Source: a virus. Taken from it: a stretch of DNA of 22,477 bases. This document shows, in pieces, positions 20,120 through 22,477 of the stretch. The translations under genes and the position numbers were made by a program. Where the stretch lies: positions 1-22,477 of IMG/VR virus record IMGVR_UViG_3300032242_002026; one strand, 5' to 3'. The notes below the pieces were generated by a model. It was given only the letters and a program-made list of their open reading frames with translations, was not told the DNA's origin and made no database searches. The first letter of the stretch is position 1. Each line of letters begins with the position of its first letter.

Positions 20120-22477
20120 CTAGTAGTTGGATAGCGTTTGATACATGGGCCGGTCGCCGCCGCCGGAGGCCCGAGCCTGCCGCACGCGCTCTAGCGCAGC
20201 TCGCAGCGCATCGGCCTTACTGGCTGGCACTTCGCCGTCAGAAGACGACGTCGGAGCAACGGGGATGTAAGGAGTACCCTGACGGTTCATGGCGTTCAAT
20301 GCAACAACTCCTGCCCCAACGCCGCCAGCAATCCCTGCGTTGCGCCACGACAGCCAACCGGGCTTGGGCTCATCGCCAGCATCCTTTTGCTTGACGTCCG
20401 CGTCCTGTGGCTTTCCACTTGCGCCTGCCGGCTTTGCGTTCGGGTCTCGGTTGCGAACAAATTCACTTTCGCGCCTGATGGCTTCGCGAGCAGCGACTGC
20501 GGGATCAACCGGGTTCCTGTTGCGCACAAACTCGCTTTCGCGTCGAATGTCTTCTTCGACGTTAGAGGCCGGCGTAACGGCTGGATCTGCGCTGACAGCG
20601 CCGAGATCGTCGGCTGGCGGCGCTGCGGCATCTTCGCTGACGACGCCGAGATCGTCGGCTGGCGTGACTGGTTTCTCAACAACAACCTCGCTGGCCTTTG
20701 CAGCCGCGCCCCGCCGGCCACCCCTACGACGGCCACCACTCTTCGAGCGCGCCCCATCTGGCATGTCTTTGTCGAATGCGTCAACGGCGTCCTCGCCCAG
20801 CCCATCGACATCTTCGACATCGCCAAGCTCGGTAGCGGAGGTGTTCAATTTCTCTTCCTCCGCCGACGGCGGGGCCGGCTGTTCCGGTTGCTTCTTGCTG
20901 CCACGCCCACGCCCGGAGCTTTTGGCGGGAGCGACAGGTTCTGCGGCTGCTTCGCCAAGCTCGACGCCTCCAGCCTCCAAGTTGCCAGTAACCGGAGGCA
21001 GCTCGCCCGCAATGGCGGCCACCTCCGCAGCGCCCTCCTGCGCCTTGTCGGCAAGTGCAGCGGCAGCGTCGTTGGTTTCGGTTGCAGCGGCAGCGGCCGC
21101 AGATGCCGGCGTGGAGCGAGTGCGGCTCAGTCGAACGGGAGCCACGCTGTTTGGGTTGACGGCTCCGGCAGGCCCGCCGAACCTCTCCGTGATGGCGTCG
21201 GCAATGGCCTGCCGTGCCATGTCCCAGCTTGGCGTTCCGGGTGTCAGCCCAAGCCGATTGGCGCGCAGTTGATCTTCTGCGATCAGCAAGGCATCGCCCT
21301 TGTATTTGCGCACGTTGAACGGATTCGAGGTGCCGTACTTCGGGCTGGTAAACAAACGATCAACGGCGCCCGCCTCGCGGCTAAACTGCTGCCGCCCACC
21401 CAGCGGAGTCTTCTTGATTGCCGGCTCGGGCAGACCTTCCCACGTTGCCACAGCATCCGTGAGTTCTTCGGCAGACGGGCCGCCGTAATCTTCGCCCAGC
21501 TGCCGAGCGGCTTCGGCGGCTTCGTCAATCGCATCGTCGCCGCTAAGGACCGCCGACGGCCTGCCAAGCCCGCCAGATCGGGGGCGAATGCGGCTGCCAA
21601 TGATGGTAGCCAAAAGCTCGTCAACCGTTTCCTGCGGGCCGGCTGCGTTTAGCCGCCTGTCAGACATGGTCGGAGAGCCGGCATACAGCTGTTTGATCTC
21701 TGGCCCCAGCGGCTCGCCGGCCTCTTTCAGGCGCGCAAGCTCCCGCGCTCCTGGCAGCACGCGAGCGTCCTTTGTCTTTTGCATTGCCTGCCACGCAGTC
21801 AGGCTTTCTTCCGCTTGCACTAAAGCAGCAACTCGTTGCGCCAGCGGAAGCGAGCCGTCTGCTGCAGTTTGCGCCGCAGTGTTGTAAGCCTCCTCTAGCC
21901 TCCGATATTCCTTGATCCACTCTTTTTCGGAGGAGTCTGTCAGCCTCGCGCCCCTGTCGCGGGATTCAAGCGGGGTGCCTGGACGACCCGTATCTGCCCG
22001 GAAAGCAAGCGGCCAGTTGGCAACGTCGTCGTTTCCAAAATGTTCGGCAAAGTCTTCCCGCGTCACCAGCCTTCCGCCGGAAGCCAGAGAGTCTTGCGCA
22101 CGCTTGATTTCTTCCGCCTCCGCAGCAGCGGTGTCGTAAGCGTTTGGCCGAGCTGCCGGCTCAATTGGAGGCCGCGATCCGGGAATCTCTGGCTCGGCAA
22201 GCAGCGGCATTTCGGGCGGGCTGCGATCTCCGCTCCGCATCTGGCCGTCGGCAATCCGCTCTTGAGTAGCAGCCACTCGACGACGCACATCAGCCAGAGG
22301 ATCGGCGGCATTGGCGACCATCTGGCTTTCGAGCTTGGCAAGCCGCTCGGCCATGCCAGGACGGCTGGCGGCAATCGCAGCGCGCTCTTCGGGCGAGAGC
22401 TTGTGCAGTTCCTTGAACAGTTGCGAAACGGTATGCGGGTGCAACGCTTCGTGGTCCGCATCAACGGTGGCGCCCCA
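20120..22477 (-). CDS. Large low-complexity phage protein, 5' end cut by window
   Basis: The frame is open to the right edge (11 more codons before the TTG at 22444), so the true start is probably outside. At least 785 residues are visible. The N-terminal part is helical (SQLFKELHKLSPEERAAI). The middle is acidic and Ala/Pro-rich, with a basic RSKSGGRRRGGRRG patch. Two 21-base repeats and two copies of IRRESEFVRNR[N/D]P occur. A hydrophobic segment (AGIAGGVGAGVVALNA) near the C-terminus could be a membrane helix. A virion or internal role is inferred from context. Confidence 0.7.
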   Translation of the reverse strand, partial: WGATVDADHEALHPHTVSQLFKELHKLSPEERAAIAASRPGMAERLAKLESQMVANAADPLADVRRRVAATQERIADGQMRSGDRSPPEMPLLAEPEIPGSRPPIEPAARPNAYDTAAAEAEEIKRAQDSLASGGRLVTREDFAEHFGNDDVANWPLAFRADTGRPGTPLESRDRGARLTDSSEKEWIKEYRRLEEAYNTAAQTAADGSLPLAQRVAALVQAEESLTAWQAMQKTKDARVLPGARELARLKEAGEPLGPEIKQLYAGSPTMSDRRLNAAGPQETVDELLATIIGSRIRPRSGGLGRPSAVLSGDDAIDEAAEAARQLGEDYGGPSAEELTDAVATWEGLPEPAIKKTPLGGRQQFSREAGAVDRLFTSPKYGTSNPFNVRKYKGDALLIAEDQLRANRLGLTPGTPSWDMARQAIADAITERFGGPAGAVNPNSVAPVRLSRTRSTPASAAAAAATETNDAAAALADKAQEGAAEVAAIAGELPPVTGNLEAGGVELGEAAAEPVAPAKSSGRGRGSKKQPEQPAPPSAEEEKLNTSATELGDVEDVDGLGEDAVDAFDKDMPDGARSKSGGRRRGGRRGAAAKASEVVVEKPVTPADDLGVVSEDAAAPPADDLGAVSADPAVTPASNVEEDIRRESEFVRNRNPVDPAVAAREAIRRESEFVRNRDPNAKPAGASGKPQDADVKQKDAGDEPKPGWLSWRNAGIAGGVGAGVVALNAMNRQGTPYIPVAPTSSSDGEVPASKADALRAALERVRQARASGGGDRPMYQTLSNY
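20441..20548 (-). repeat. Two copies of IRRESEFVRNR[N/D]P coding repeat
   Basis: The 39-base units 20510-20548 and 20441-20479 encode 13 residues each, differing at one residue, and repeat every 69 bases (23 residues). This is a short tandem protein repeat of the low-complexity gene. Confidence 0.75.
20599..20664. repeat. 21-base direct repeat
   Basis: The same 21 bases (CGCCGAGATCGTCGGCTGG then CG) occur at 20599-20619 and 20644-20664, 45 bases apart. They encode the repeated ADDLG segment of the 785-residue-plus protein. Confidence 0.8.

Noticed and set aside
20289-21652. Long plus-strand frames opposite the 785-residue-plus gene
   Set aside because: They mirror the minus-strand gene, are Ser/Ala/Arg-rich, and lack coupling to any neighbour.
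1-22477. CRISPR array, insertion sequence or rRNA
   Set aside because: No regularly spaced repeats, transposase motifs with terminal repeats, or rRNA signatures were seen.

Overview
This window looks like part of a GC-rich temperate bacteriophage genome. The evidence is a tyrosine integrase next to a 46-base piece of a tRNA-His gene (a probable attP), an ERF annealing protein with a RecE-like exonuclease, a phage-type helicase and nuclease set, and three very large genes that resemble virion or internal-core proteins. No rRNA, complete tRNA, insertion sequence or CRISPR array is visible. Phage genes lie on both sides of the tRNA fragment, so the DNA looks like a free or circular phage genome and not an integrated prophage edge. 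The host is not shown directly. The integrase N-terminus and general style faintly suggest a planctomycete, but that is only a guess.

Left part (1-3139, + strand): the tail of an unidentified gene, a VWA/HExxH protein, two unrecognised genes, and a serine recombinase. The recombinase runs 74 bases into the end of the opposing operon.

Centre (3066-13767, - strand, read right to left): a long, tightly packed set of genes in which most neighbours overlap by 1 to 8 bases (ATGA, GTGA, TGATG, TAATG junctions). It opens with recombination genes: RecE-like exonuclease, ERF protein, a small basic protein, an SF2 helicase and a PD-(D/E)XK nuclease. After a 341-base gap come an HNH plus PD-(D/E)XK fusion, a small HExxH protein, an HD phosphohydrolase and a dATP/dGTP diphosphohydrolase-like protein. 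It ends with small membrane or secreted proteins around a papain-like cysteine peptidase, and last a sigma-factor-like protein.

Attachment region (13571-13766): the 3' half of tRNA-His (anticodon GTG, T arm, acceptor strand) is flanked by short direct repeats, and the integrase gene reads away from it on the + strand. The exonuclease reading frame runs through this core, so integration would change the 5' end of the recombination operon.

Right part (14584-22477, - strand): three long genes of 774 or more, 698 and 1136 residues with low-complexity, Ala/Pro/Glu-rich and membrane-like stretches. They probably encode structural or ejected virion proteins. The first is cut by the window edge.

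All functions are read from motifs by eye; no database search was possible. Start sites were often moved from the longest open frame to the start with the best Shine-Dalgarno sequence and the tightest coupling to its neighbour.
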